From: an uncultured Pelagibacteraceae bacterium
Lineage (GTDB): Bacteria; Pseudomonadota; Alphaproteobacteria; Pelagibacterales; Pelagibacteraceae
DNA length: 64,000 nt
Reading direction: 5' to 3'
Assembly (NCBI GenBank): GCA_902543535.1
Contig: CACBYG010000005.1
Location: 1 to 64,000, forward strand
Shown here: positions 16,717 through 25,610 of the stretch, in pieces
Numbering within the stretch: position 1 is the first letter of the stretch
How the letters are laid out: each line of letters opens with the position of its first letter
Translations under genes and position numbers: made by a program
Notes under the pieces: model-generated
The model's input: the letters and a program-made list of their open reading frames with translations, nothing else
Told to the model about the DNA's origin: nothing
Databases searched by the model: none

Positions 16717-18067
16717 TTTAACAAATCCAGAAGTTGCCATTTTAATGATGGGGATATTTCTTTTTGCAGTTCTTTTAGGCTTTCCAATTGCATTTACTTT
16801 AATGGCAATGGGAATTGGTTTTGGTTATTACGCTTATTACGATGCGACCATGATGGAGCATATTTTTGATAACCGAATATTCCAACTCTTTGTTCAAAAT
16901 ACCTATACAGTAATGGATAACAATGTCCTCACCGCTGTACCTTTATTTTTATTTATGGGTTACTTAGTTGAGAGAGCGGGGATAGTAGCAAAATTATTTT
17001 TTGCAATCAGATTAGCGGCACATAGACTGCCCGCATCGATGGCAGTAGCTGCATTAATTACATGTACATTATTTTCAACAGCAACAGGAATTATTGGTGC
17101 AGTAGTAACTTTGATGGGATTACTTGCTTGGCCCGCAATGGTTAAAGCAGGGTATGATAAAAAATTTGCATCAGGGATTATTTGCTCAGGTGGATGCTTA
17201 GGTATTTTAATTCCTCCAAGCATAATGTTAATTGTTTATTCAGTAATTGCACAATTATCCCCTTTAAGACTTTTTGCAGCTGCTATTTTCCCAGGATTAT
17301 TATTGGCAAGTTTATATATTGGATATGCAGTTTTTAGAGCTTGGCTTAATCCATCTATAGCTCCAAGACCACCAGCAGAGGACATACCTCCGAGATCTGA
17401 AATTTTAAAAGAAGTGTTGGTTTCGTTTGTACCTTTATTTGGATTAATTATGTTAGTGCTTGGAACTATTTTAGCCGGAATAGCTACACCGGCCGAGGCA
17501 GCTGCTGCTGGAGCATTTGGAGCACTAATTTTATCATGGTTTTATAAAACTCTTAAATGGCAAAACTTTAAAGAGTCTGTATTTTTAACTGCAAAAACAA
17601 CTGCAATGATTATGTGGTTATTTATTGGTTCTTGGACTTTTTCATCTGTATTTTCTTATTTAGGTGGTCATGAAGTTTTTGAGCATTTTTTCACATCTAT
17701 AAATATTTCAACATGGCAATTTTTAGTAATTACTCAAATAATTATTTTTCTTTTAGGCTGGCCATTAGAATGGACCGAAATTTTAATTATTTTTGTTCCT
17801 ATATTTTTACCATTACTAGAAATTTTTGGAGTTAATCCATATTTCTTTGCAATGTTAATAGCTTTAAATTTGCAAACATCTTTTTTAACTCCCCCCATGG
17901 CCATGTCCGCCTACTATCTAAAAGGAGTTCAAAAAACAAACGTGGAACTGATGGAAATATTCAGAGGAATAATGCCATTCTTAGGAATTGTTATTTTTGC
18001 AATGTTTTTAATGTATATGTTTCCAGCAATAGCTTTATGGTTACCAGAAACTTTATTTGCGCAATAA
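16706..18067 (+). CDS. dctM: TRAP transporter large permease subunit
   Basis: A 453-residue protein with about twelve or more membrane helices, of the DctM type that couples Na+ to solute uptake. Typical stretches are SGGCLGILIPPSIMLIVYSV (near 154-173) and ATPAEAAAAGAFGAL (near 256-270), with a late LQTSFLTPPMA motif (near 391-401). It overlaps dctQ by eleven bases, and an amidase starts six bases after it. Confidence 0.93.
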   Translation: MLFSLTNPEVAILMMGIFLFAVLLGFPIAFTLMAMGIGFGYYAYYDATMMEHIFDNRIFQLFVQNTYTVMDNNVLTAVPLFLFMGYLVERAGIVAKLFFAIRLAAHRLPASMAVAALITCTLFSTATGIIGAVVTLMGLLAWPAMVKAGYDKKFASGIICSGGCLGILIPPSIMLIVYSVIAQLSPLRLFAAAIFPGLLLASLYIGYAVFRAWLNPSIAPRPPAEDIPPRSEILKEVLVSFVPLFGLIMLVLGTILAGIATPAEAAAAGAFGALILSWFYKTLKWQNFKESVFLTAKTTAMIMWLFIGSWTFSSVFSYLGGHEVFEHFFTSINISTWQFLVITQIIIFLLGWPLEWTEILIIFVPIFLPLLEIFGVNPYFFAMLIALNLQTSFLTPPMAMSAYYLKGVQKTNVELMEIFRGIMPFLGIVIFAMFLMYMFPAIALWLPETLFAQ

Positions 18068-18073
18068 AATAAA

Positions 18074-19402
18074 ATGACAGACATCCTTTCGTTAAAAGTT
18101 GAAGAACTTGTTTCGAAAATAAAAGACTCTCAATTAACATCAGTTGAAATTTGTAAGAAATACATAGAGAGAGTAAATGAATTTGAAAAAGACGTTAAGG
18201 CATGGGTGCACCTTAATAAAAAACTTTTACTAGAAAAAGCTGCTGAAGCAGATGAGCATAGAAGATCTGGAAAACCAACAGGACCACTTCATGGAATTCC
18301 AGTAGCAGTAAAAGATATTGTGGGCACTCTTGATATGCCGACTGAGTGTGGGACTGTCATTAGAAAAGGAAAATCTTATTCACAGAATGCTGAAATAGTT
18401 GATCTATTACTTTCTGCAGGGGCAATAGTAATGGGCAAAACAGCAACATCAGAGCTAGCTTATCTTGGGCCATCTAAAACTGCAAATCCTCATGATTATA
18501 CAAGAACACCAGGAGGATCATCTAGTGGATCTGCAGCTTCAGTAGCCTCTTTTATGGCTCCATTATCTATTGGTTCTCAAACTGGTGGATCTGTTATTAG
18601 ACCCGCCTCATATTGTGGTGTAGTTGGATACAAACCTACTTATGGATTAATTTCCAGAAATGGTGTTCTTAAAACATCTGAAAAATTAGATCATATAGGT
18701 GTATTTGGAAGATCAGTTGAAGATGTAGCAATTCTTGCTAAAGTTTTAATTAAGAAAGATAACTACGATAGTGCAACCGTACACTATTCAACGGAAAACA
18801 TGTTGGATGAAGTAAAAAAAGGGCCTTTATTTGAACCAAAATTTATTTTTTATAAAACTGAACATTGGAAAATTATTGAAAAAAAATCGAGGGAAGCGTT
18901 TGAATATTTTATAAAATCGTTCAAAAATAATATTGAGGTGTTTGATACGCCCTCTTACTTTAAAGATATTCACAAGTATCATCAGATAATTCATGAGACA
19001 GATTTAGCAAACAATTTTGCTCTTTATTACAAAAAGTATAAAAAAAAATTATCTAAATATATGCAAGATGCGATTGCAAAAGGTAATAAACACTCCGCAA
19101 AAGAATATGCTGAAGCAATTGATTTTATGAAAAGAAGTTATGAGTCATATCAGGAAGTTTTTGAGGATTATCATGGAGTGTTATCGCCATCAAGCCCAGG
19201 GGTTGCCCCCAAAGGATTAAAAAGTACTGGAACTGCTGAATTTAACAAAGTCTGGTCGTATCTGGGAACACCATGTATTTCTCTTCCTGTTCTTCAAGGA
19301 GAAGGCAATTTACCTTTAGGAGTTCAGTTAATAGGTGCAAGATTTGATGATCATAGATTTTTAGGTATTGCTAATTGGCTTGAAAAGGAATGTAATAAAT
19401 AA
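18074..19402 (+). CDS. Amidase-signature family hydrolase
   Basis: A 442-residue amidase-signature enzyme. The Ser-cisSer-Lys triad is visible: Lys in VAVKDIVG (near 76), Ser in GGSSSGSAASVA (near 150) and nucleophile Ser in SQTGGSVIRPAS (near 174). It hydrolyses an amide or ureide to a carboxylate and an amine or ammonia. It is too distinct in context to be GatA, as no GatB or GatC lies nearby. Being co-transcribed with the TRAP permease, it may process the imported compound; the substrate is unknown. Confidence 0.9.
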   Translation: MTDILSLKVEELVSKIKDSQLTSVEICKKYIERVNEFEKDVKAWVHLNKKLLLEKAAEADEHRRSGKPTGPLHGIPVAVKDIVGTLDMPTECGTVIRKGKSYSQNAEIVDLLLSAGAIVMGKTATSELAYLGPSKTANPHDYTRTPGGSSSGSAASVASFMAPLSIGSQTGGSVIRPASYCGVVGYKPTYGLISRNGVLKTSEKLDHIGVFGRSVEDVAILAKVLIKKDNYDSATVHYSTENMLDEVKKGPLFEPKFIFYKTEHWKIIEKKSREAFEYFIKSFKNNIEVFDTPSYFKDIHKYHQIIHETDLANNFALYYKKYKKKLSKYMQDAIAKGNKHSAKEYAEAIDFMKRSYESYQEVFEDYHGVLSPSSPGVAPKGLKSTGTAEFNKVWSYLGTPCISLPVLQGEGNLPLGVQLIGARFDDHRFLGIANWLEKECNK

Positions 19403-19403
19403 A

Positions 19404-19580
19404 ATGAATAAATTTACAACATTTCTGGGAACATTGCTGGCAGCAGCATTTCTAATAGGTCTTGCAACTACATTAACAAGATCAACAATGATTGGTTTTT
19501 TTGACGTACTACCTGTTTATATCTTAATGGCCATAGCAATTTTTATGATGGTCTACGAAGCCTTTTTCGACAAGAAATAA
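19404..19580 (+). CDS. Small two-helix membrane protein of unknown function (58 aa)
   Basis: I take the ATG at 19404, one base after the amidase stop, rather than an earlier in-frame start inside the amidase. The protein is two hydrophobic helices (about 8-22 and 33-52) separated by a short loop with Thr-Arg-Ser-Thr, and it ends in a charged FFDKK. I do not recognise a family. The tight spacing suggests translation with the amidase and TRAP genes; an accessory membrane role is possible. Confidence 0.65.
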   Translation: MNKFTTFLGTLLAAAFLIGLATTLTRSTMIGFFDVLPVYILMAIAIFMMVYEAFFDKK

Positions 19581-19596
19581 TTTTTTAAATATTAAA

Positions 19597-20502
19597 TTGT
19601 CTAAACAAAAAACAAATTTTTTAGCCTTTTCATTACTTTTTATTCAACCAATTTTTATGTCTTCTAATCTAATAGTTGCTAGAGGAGGTATTGAATTTGT
19701 TCCTCCGATTTCTTTAGCGTTTTGGAGATGGACGTTTGTTTTTATAATTCTTTTACCTTTCACATATTTATCACTTAAAAAAAATTATTCTATAATCAAA
19801 AAAGAATATAAAAAATTATTTTTCTTAGGCGCTATGGGATGTGGGGTATGTGGCGCTTTTCCATTTTTAGCTGGAGCAACAACAACCGTTACTAATATGG
19901 CTATTATTTATACTTCATCACCAATTTTTATAATTATGATTTCAGCAATATTTTTTGAAGAAAAAATAAATTTTCTAAAAATAATTGGATTAATTTCTTG
20001 TTTAATTGGTGTTTTTGCAATTATCATAAAAGGTGACTTAAACTTGTTAATAAATTTAAAGTTTACAATCGGTGATCTATGGATGCTTGCCGCAGCTGTA
20101 GGTTGGGCATTATATTCAATCTATCTTTTCTATTGGAAATCTGAATTATCAATTTTTCAAAGATTTACTTTAGTTTCTTTTTTTGGTGCACTTAGTTTAT
20201 TACCTTTTTATATTGCTGAAGAGTTTCTTGTAGCTAGAACTGTTTTTAACGAAGAATTTTATATGTGGGTATTATTTGCAGCTATATCCCCAGGGATAAT
20301 TGCATTTACATTATACACTCAAGCTCAAAAAAACCTAGGAGCATCTTTAACTGGTTTTACTCTTTACGTTTTTACAATTTATGGGGCAATTTACGGATAT
20401 TTTTTATTTGATGAAAAACTTGAATCGTTTCATTATGTAGGTACAGCTCTGGTATTTTTGGGTGTTTATCTAGCTAAAAAAAATTATGAGACTAAAACGT
20501 AG
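19597..20502 (+). CDS. DMT-superfamily transporter with two EamA domains
   Basis: A 301-residue protein with ten predicted helices in two EamA repeats (about 10-145 and 160-298). The first repeat contains SLAFWRWTFVFIILLP and ends in IGVFAIIIKGD; the second ends in FLGVYLAKK. Members export or import small metabolites such as amino acids. The start is the TTG at 19597, since the first internal ATG would remove the first helix. It overlaps the next gene by 17 bases. Confidence 0.88.
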   Translation: MSKQKTNFLAFSLLFIQPIFMSSNLIVARGGIEFVPPISLAFWRWTFVFIILLPFTYLSLKKNYSIIKKEYKKLFFLGAMGCGVCGAFPFLAGATTTVTNMAIIYTSSPIFIIMISAIFFEEKINFLKIIGLISCLIGVFAIIIKGDLNLLINLKFTIGDLWMLAAAVGWALYSIYLFYWKSELSIFQRFTLVSFFGALSLLPFYIAEEFLVARTVFNEEFYMWVLFAAISPGIIAFTLYTQAQKNLGASLTGFTLYVFTIYGAIYGYFLFDEKLESFHYVGTALVFLGVYLAKKNYETKT

Positions 20503-21304
20503 GAATTTTTTTTTGGAAATTATAATTGGGATTATAACTATTTATCTTTCAATATTAATTTTGCTTTTTATATTTCAGCGAAATCTCATGTATCATCCAG
20601 ATGAAAATAACTATTTTGGGGATAAGCTAGAAGTAGAAATAGAAAAGGTTAATATTAGAACAAGTGATAACATTAATCTTGTGGGCTGGTTTCATAACAA
20701 GAGTTTAGATAATTATAAAACTATACTTTACTTTCATGGAAATGCAGGAAGACTAGAAAATAGAATATACAAATTAAATCATTTTAAAGATTTAGATGTA
20801 AATTTTTTAATCATAGCTTGGAGGGGTTTTAGTGGCAATGAGGGAAAACCCACAGAAAATAACCTTTATATTGATGGAAATAGTGCAATTGATTGGCTTA
20901 AAAAAAAGGGTGTAGTTGAAAAAGATATAATTATTTATGGTGAATCGCTTGGTACCGGGATAGCAACAGAGATAGCTCAAAATAAAAATTTCGCTGGATT
21001 AATTTTGGAGACACCTTTTACTTCCATGGTGGAAGCTGCAAAAAATTTTTATCCCTACATACCTGTGGGACTTCTTTTAAAAGATGAATACAAAAACAAA
21101 GAAAAAATTAAAAATATTAATATTCCTGTTTTGGTCATGCATGGTGAAGCTGATCAAATAGTTCCTTTCTGGATGGGAAAAAAAATATTTGATTTAGCAA
21201 ATAATCCAAAATATTCATATTTTACTGAATATGATGACCACATGATGGAGTACGATTCTAAGCTAGTTTCAGAGTTAAATAACTTTTTAAAAGGATTAAA
21301 TTAA
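20486..21304 (+). CDS. Membrane-anchored alpha/beta hydrolase (BEM46-like)
   Basis: A 272-residue protein with a positively charged N-terminus and one membrane helix (about 10-30), then an alpha/beta hydrolase fold. The oxyanion region is YFHGNAGR (near 80-87), the nucleophile Ser lies in GESLGTG (near 152-158), the acid Asp in HGEADQIVP (near 216-224), and the catalytic His in DDHMM (near 251-255). This is the arrangement of BEM46/YfhR-type hydrolases of unknown substrate. Its start overlaps the DMT gene by 17 bases. Confidence 0.87.
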   Translation: MRLKRRNFFLEIIIGIITIYLSILILLFIFQRNLMYHPDENNYFGDKLEVEIEKVNIRTSDNINLVGWFHNKSLDNYKTILYFHGNAGRLENRIYKLNHFKDLDVNFLIIAWRGFSGNEGKPTENNLYIDGNSAIDWLKKKGVVEKDIIIYGESLGTGIATEIAQNKNFAGLILETPFTSMVEAAKNFYPYIPVGLLLKDEYKNKEKIKNINIPVLVMHGEADQIVPFWMGKKIFDLANNPKYSYFTEYDDHMMEYDSKLVSELNNFLKGLN

Positions 21305-21353
21305 GCCACATTCTAAACAAATATAATTCAAACTTTTTTTTTAATAATTAAGG

Positions 21354-21917
21354 ATGAAAAAATTATATTTATTTATTTTTATATTACTTTCATTAGAAAC
21401 TTTTAGTTCTGCTAATGAAAATTTATCTTCAGTTGATAATTTATTTCATATTGATCAAATGAATTCCCACAATGAAAAATTTGCTTTATACTTTAAAACA
21501 CGTGAAAAGGCTATTTTGGCTAAGGGAGAAGATAGTAATTATATAAATGATTACCCTAAAGATCTTTATATTTATAATTATAAAACTAAAAGTTCTTTAC
21601 CTTTGATATCTCACGAATGGTTTCCAAGAAAAGCTAAATATTTTTTACAAGAATATGATTTTCCAGTTTTTCCAGATGATTTTGCTTATTATTTATTAAA
21701 AGATAATAAAACACTTGTTATGATTAGTGCTGTCAAAAGTTTAAGAGCAAACTTTAAATTTGATATTATAGAAAAGAAATTAGAAATTTATCCAATTAAT
21801 GGAAAATTTGATTTTATTATTTCTTCAATTGCAAAAGGCTGTGATCATTATGATTTTAAGGATAATTATAAATGTACTTTTTACAAACCTTTAATCTCAA
21901 GTACCTTAATTAATTAA
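21354..21917 (+). CDS. Secreted protein of unknown function (187 aa)
   Basis: It begins with a clear Sec signal peptide (MKKLYLFIFILLSLETFSSA, mature end near residue 20). The rest is hydrophilic and mixed, with several aromatic residues and two cysteines near the C-terminus (CDHYDFKDNYKC, near 167-178) that could form a disulfide in the periplasm. I recognise no domain. It follows a T-rich spacer and its end overlaps the convergent ftsY gene by eight bases. Confidence 0.75.
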   Translation: MKKLYLFIFILLSLETFSSANENLSSVDNLFHIDQMNSHNEKFALYFKTREKAILAKGEDSNYINDYPKDLYIYNYKTKSSLPLISHEWFPRKAKYFLQEYDFPVFPDDFAYYLLKDNKTLVMISAVKSLRANFKFDIIEKKLEIYPINGKFDFIISSIAKGCDHYDFKDNYKCTFYKPLISSTLIN

Positions 21918-22827
21918 TTTGTGTAAAAGCTTCTGCAAACTTTTCTGCCTCAAAAATCTGTAAATCATCTTCTTTTTCTCCTAAACCAAGAGCAATAATT
22001 GGTAGCTTATATTTTTTAGCAACTGCTAAAAGAATGCCACCTTTCGCCGTTCCATCTAATTTTGTCATTATTAGCCCTGTAATAGAAATAATTTTATTAA
22101 ATTCTTCAACTTGATTAATCACATTTTGTCCAGAGGTAGCGTCTAAAACTAAAATTACATCCTGAGGAGCTTCAGAATCTATTTTCTTTGTTACGTTTGC
22201 AATTTTTTTGTATTCTTCCATTAAATTTTTTTTGTTTTGTAATCTTCCAGCAGTGTCTATCAAAACTTGATCGAATTGATTATTTACCGCTTCTTCTATT
22301 GCTTTATATGCCACTGAAGCCGGATCAGCTCCTTGTGATGACTTAGTAATTGAAACATCTACCTTTTTTGACCAGTTTTCTAATTGTTCAATTGCTGCTG
22401 CTCTAAATGTATCTGATGCAGCAAGCATTACTTTGTTTCCATTACCTTTAAATATTTTGCTAATTTTTCCTATGGTGGTTGTTTTACCAACTCCATTAAC
22501 ACCAGAAATGAGTATTGTGTTAAGTTTTTGTTTTTTTTTAAAAAATTCAAAATTTTCTAAAGGTTTCATTAATTCAATTATATAATTTTTTAAAATAGTA
22601 TTTATCTCATCTGCTGTATCTTTGTTTGGATCAATTTTAGTTTGGGAAACAATTTCTCTAATTTCTGATGCTGCAGCAATCCCAACATCTGATTGAATCA
22701 AATAATCTTCAATTTTATCTAATGTTTTGTCATCTATTTCTTTTTTAATGACAATATTTTTTAACCCTGAACTAAATGCTGACGCACTTTTCTTAAAACC
22801 AGATTTAAATTTATCAAAAATTCCCAT
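21910..22827 (-). CDS. ftsY: Signal recognition particle receptor FtsY
   Basis: A 305-residue SRP GTPase: short N-terminal helical N domain, then the G domain with GVNGVGKTTTIGK (near 114-126), DTFRAAA (near 145), DTAGR (near 196) and TKLDGTAKGG (near 260-269). It docks ribosome-SRP complexes at the inner membrane and activates GTP hydrolysis together with Ffh, encoded about 1 kb away in the opposite direction. It lacks the long acidic N-terminal region of the E. coli protein, as in many alphaproteobacteria. Its start shares one base with the end of dapF. Confidence 0.96.
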   Translation of the reverse strand: MGIFDKFKSGFKKSASAFSSGLKNIVIKKEIDDKTLDKIEDYLIQSDVGIAAASEIREIVSQTKIDPNKDTADEINTILKNYIIELMKPLENFEFFKKKQKLNTILISGVNGVGKTTTIGKISKIFKGNGNKVMLAASDTFRAAAIEQLENWSKKVDVSITKSSQGADPASVAYKAIEEAVNNQFDQVLIDTAGRLQNKKNLMEEYKKIANVTKKIDSEAPQDVILVLDATSGQNVINQVEEFNKIISITGLIMTKLDGTAKGGILLAVAKKYKLPIIALGLGEKEDDLQIFEAEKFAEAFTQIN

Positions 22828-23651
22828 TAAATTTTTATATTAATTTCTTTAATATCAGAAACGGGTCCTTTCATGTGAATACTGTTATTTTCATCAATAA
22901 ATATTGACAACTTACCAGTAGAAAACTCTATATCCACCTTGTTACCTGAAAGTCCATTTCTTATTGCAGCAAAAGCAGTAGCGCAAGCTGCTGTACCACA
23001 AGCTTTAGTAAGACCTGCCCCTCTTTCCCATACTTTAACTTTAATTAATTCCTTATTAATGACTGTTGCTAAAGTGACATTGCATTTTTCTGGAAACAAA
23101 GGATGGTTTTCAATTTCTGGTCCGATTTTTTTTATTTCAAAATTTTCGTTATTATCAACAAAAAAAATGACATGCGGGTTCCCAACATTTACTGCTGTAC
23201 CACCAGTATGATTATTATTATTTAGATCAGTTATTTTTATATTAAGGTTATTGGTATCGAATTGTTCAGAAAGTGGAATTTCATTCCACTCTGTTCTACC
23301 TTTCCCAATCTCCGTAGAAACTAGTTTTTCGCCCAATATCTCAGATTTTAAATCTCCAGATTGTGTAGTTAAGGTAACTAATGATTTATTGTTTTCTTTA
23401 GATAACAAGTCTGCAACACATCTTGTTCCATTTCCACATGCTCCAGAAGTTCCACCATCAGAATTGTAAAATTCTAGAGATGCATCAGATCTATCATTTT
23501 TATTTATTAATATTAATTGATCACAACCTATAAATTCTCTATCGCAAATTTTAATAATTTGCTCTTTGCTCAAATTAGTAATTTTTTGCCTATTATCTAT
23601 AATGACAAAATCATTACCTAAACCATCCATTTTAAACGCTTTGATATCCAT
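22827..23651 (-). CDS. dapF: Diaminopimelate epimerase
   Basis: A 274-residue enzyme converting LL- to meso-diaminopimelate for lysine and peptidoglycan synthesis. Both catalytic cysteines are visible in their usual settings: SGACGNGTRC (near 69-78) and TKACGTAACATA (near 214-225). The N-terminus MDGLGNDFVII is typical. It is first of a two-gene minus-strand unit with ftsY. In many alphaproteobacteria a methylthiotransferase gene lies between the two; here it does not. Confidence 0.96.
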   Translation of the reverse strand: MDIKAFKMDGLGNDFVIIDNRQKITNLSKEQIIKICDREFIGCDQLILINKNDRSDASLEFYNSDGGTSGACGNGTRCVADLLSKENNKSLVTLTTQSGDLKSEILGEKLVSTEIGKGRTEWNEIPLSEQFDTNNLNIKITDLNNNNHTGGTAVNVGNPHVIFFVDNNENFEIKKIGPEIENHPLFPEKCNVTLATVINKELIKVKVWERGAGLTKACGTAACATAFAAIRNGLSGNKVDIEFSTGKLSIFIDENNSIHMKGPVSDIKEINIKI

Positions 23652-23691
23652 ATATAGATATTTAACTTATTTATTGACTTTTTGAACCTCT

Positions 23692-23697
23692 ATTATA
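23692..23697 (-). promoter_or_regulatory. Candidate -10 box for dapF-ftsY
   Basis: On the minus strand the sequence reads a perfect TATAAT about 40 bases before the dapF ATG. No good -35 lies 16-18 bases further upstream (TTTTTG at best), so this is only a partial promoter call. Confidence 0.35.
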
Positions 23698-23711
23698 GGT
23701 TGTTGCCGTTT

Positions 23712-23788
23712 CCGCAAAAACATTAAATTTGCGGTGTCTTTGGAAACAAAGAGATCGACACTAGTCAGCGAGGCTTCGCCCACTAGTG
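23712..23788 (+). ncRNA. Three-hairpin structured leader upstream of ffh (candidate cis-regulatory RNA)
   Basis: Three hairpins stand back to back in the spacer before ffh. P1 is CCGCAAA (23712-23718) with TTTGCGG (23728-23734). P2 is CTTTG-GAAA-CAAAG (23738-23751), a GNRA tetraloop hairpin, whose lower part GTGTC (23734-23738) can pair with GACAC (23757-23761) leaving a bulge. P3 is CACTAGT (23759-23765) with ACTAGTG (23782-23788), topped by GCGA/TCGC. The lower P2 strand and P3 share bases 23759-23761, so they compete. P3 ends 21 bases before the ffh ATG. I recall a computational ffh leader motif in Pelagibacter-like genomes but cannot verify identity. A possible -35 TTGACT lies at 23674-23679. 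Confidence 0.6.
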
Positions 23789-23809
23789 CAATTACTGCTG
23801 TGTGAAAAT

Positions 23810-25168
23810 ATGTTTGAAAATTTAACAAATAAATTTGAAGAAATCTTTTCTTCTTTAAAAAAATCACCTTCACTTGATGAAGCTCAAGTTGATGAAGGTT
23901 TAAGAGGAATTAGGCAAGCTCTTCTAGAAGCTGATGTTTCTCTGGAGGTTGCTAAAGATTTCATTGAAAAAGTTAAGCCAAAAGCTTTAGGCCAAGAGAT
24001 TATTAGATCAACTTCACCAGGTGATATGGTTGTCAAAATTGTCTACGACGAACTTGTAAGTTTGTTGGGAGAGGCTAATAGCGATATAAATCTTAATGCG
24101 GTACCACCTGTCCCAATGATGTTGGTAGGACTTCAAGGTTCAGGTAAAACAACAACAACAGCAAAACTTGCCAAATATTTAGAGAGTAACAAAAAGAAAA
24201 AAGTAATGATGGTGAGTTTAGATATTTATAGACCAGCAGCTCAAGAGCAACTTAGATCTTTGGGGGAACAGAATAATATTTTAACCTTACCAATTGTTGA
24301 AGGGCAGCAACCAGCAGATATTTGTAGAAGAGCAATTGGTGCTGCTAATTTAAATGGTGCTGAAATAATTCTTTTTGATACTGCTGGAAGAACTCAAATT
24401 GACTTACAGATGATGAGTGAGATTAAACAAATTGAAGGTGTAATTAATCCAACAGAAACATTCTTAGTAGCAGATTCTTTAACAGGTCAAGTTGCAGCAT
24501 CAGTCGCAAAGGAGTTTAAAAACACAGTTAATCTATCAGGAATTATTTTAACTAGAGCTGATGGTGATGCAAGAGGTGGTGCTGCGGTCAGTATGAAATA
24601 TGTTTCAAATGTCCCAATTAAATTTTTAGGAATAGGTGAAAAAATTGATAATCTTGAAGTATTTCATCCAGACAGAATAGCTAACAGAATTCTTGGGATG
24701 GGAGACATAGTATCTCTTGTTGAAAAAGCTGCTCAAGATCTTGGTGAAGAAAATATAAAAAAAGCAGAAGAAAATTTAAAAAAAGGTCAGTTTTCAATGC
24801 AAGATTATTTGGCTCAACTAAGACAAATGAAAAAAATGGGAGGCATCGAAGGAATAATGTCATTTATGCCAGGAGTTTCAAAAATTAAATCTCAAATGGA
24901 CTCAGCCGGAATTGATGAAAGTATTATTACTACAAATGAAGCTATTATTTTGTCTATGACAAAAAAAGAGAGAGAGAACCCAAAAATAATTGATGGTTCT
25001 AGAAAAAAAAGAATTGCTAATGGCTCTGGTACCAATCCAGCCACTATCAATAAATTGTTAAAACAATTTAAAATGATGTCTGAGATGATGAAAAAGATGT
25101 CTAAAGGAAATATGAAGGGTATGTCTGATAAAGGAATACCACCAGAGCTATTTAACCAATTAAAATAA
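23810..25168 (+). CDS. ffh: Signal recognition particle protein Ffh (SRP54)
   Basis: A 452-residue protein with N domain (1-90), GTPase domain with [13 protein letters not shown] (near 105-117), DIYRPAA (near 140), DTAGR (near 192) and [10 protein letters not shown] (near 250), and a Met-rich M domain (from about 300) that binds SRP RNA and signal peptides. The ATG at 23810 gives the usual N-terminus [12 protein letters not shown]; an in-frame TTG at 23786 falls inside hairpin P3 and is unlikely. It targets nascent membrane proteins together with FtsY. It heads the ffh-rpsP-trmD-rplS group. Confidence 0.96.
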   Translation: MFENLTNKFEEIFSSLKKSPSLDEAQVDEGLRGIRQALLEADVSLEVAKDFIEKVKPKALGQEIIRSTSPGDMVVKIVYDELVSLLGEANSDINLNAVPPVPMMLVGLQGSGKTTTTAKLAKYLESNKKKKVMMVSLDIYRPAAQEQLRSLGEQNNILTLPIVEGQQPADICRRAIGAANLNGAEIILFDTAGRTQIDLQMMSEIKQIEGVINPTETFLVADSLTGQVAASVAKEFKNTVNLSGIILTRADGDARGGAAVSMKYVSNVPIKFLGIGEKIDNLEVFHPDRIANRILGMGDIVSLVEKAAQDLGEENIKKAEENLKKGQFSMQDYLAQLRQMKKMGGIEGIMSFMPGVSKIKSQMDSAGIDESIITTNEAIILSMTKKERENPKIIDGSRKKRIANGSGTNPATINKLLKQFKMMSEMMKKMSKGNMKGMSDKGIPPELFNQLK

Positions 25169-25182
25169 TAAAAGGAGAAGAT

Positions 25183-25596
25183 ATGTTAAAACTAAGATTG
25201 TCAAGAGGAGGAACAAAAAAACGTCCAGTTTATAAAGTTGTTGTAGCTGATAGCCGTTTTGCAAGAGATGGAAGATTTATAGAGAAGGTTGGATTTTTTA
25301 ATCCCCTTTTACCCAAAGATAAAAAAGAAAGAGTAGGTCTTGAGGCTGAAAGAATTAAATATTGGCTCGGGCAAGGAGCTAAACCAACAACTAGAGTTGC
25401 AAGAATATTGGGAGAAAATGAATTAGTGCCAATGCCTGTAAATGGTAATAACCCCAATAAAGCTATTCCAAAAAAAGAAAGAAATAAAAAAGAGGAAGGT
25501 AAAACTGAAGCTCCTAAAGCAGACGCAGCACCAGCAGCAGAAGCCCCAAAGGAAGAGGCTCCAAAGGAAGAGGCTCCAAAGGAAGAAAAAAAATAG
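25183..25596 (+). CDS. rpsP: 30S ribosomal protein S16 with acidic Pro/Ala/Glu tail
   Basis: The first 80 or so residues are standard S16 ([36 protein letters not shown]). The remainder to residue 137 is a Lys-rich linker followed by a low-complexity tail with repeated EAPKEEAPK. At DNA level the tail contains two exact 15-base units CCAAAGGAAGAGGCT starting near 25546. S16 is normally about 80-90 residues; a tail occurs in some alphaproteobacteria. Good ribosome site (AAAGGAG). A closely similar tail ends L19 two genes downstream. Confidence 0.96.
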   Translation: MLKLRLSRGGTKKRPVYKVVVADSRFARDGRFIEKVGFFNPLLPKDKKERVGLEAERIKYWLGQGAKPTTRVARILGENELVPMPVNGNNPNKAIPKKERNKKEEGKTEAPKADAAPAAEAPKEEAPKEEAPKEEKK

Positions 25597-25610
25597 TTTA
25601 AAAATTATTT

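Noticed and set aside
18074-19402. GatA subunit of the tRNA amidotransferase
   Set aside because: No gatB or gatC nearby and the gene is tied to a TRAP transporter; it is better called a general amidase.
23700-23800. SRP RNA (ffs) upstream of ffh
   Set aside because: The GGAA-type loop followed by the AGCAG internal loop of the conserved SRP domain is missing, and the region forms three separate stems rather than one long hairpin.
23786-23809. Upstream TTG start for ffh
   Set aside because: It would add eight residues not seen in Ffh proteins and lies inside hairpin P3.
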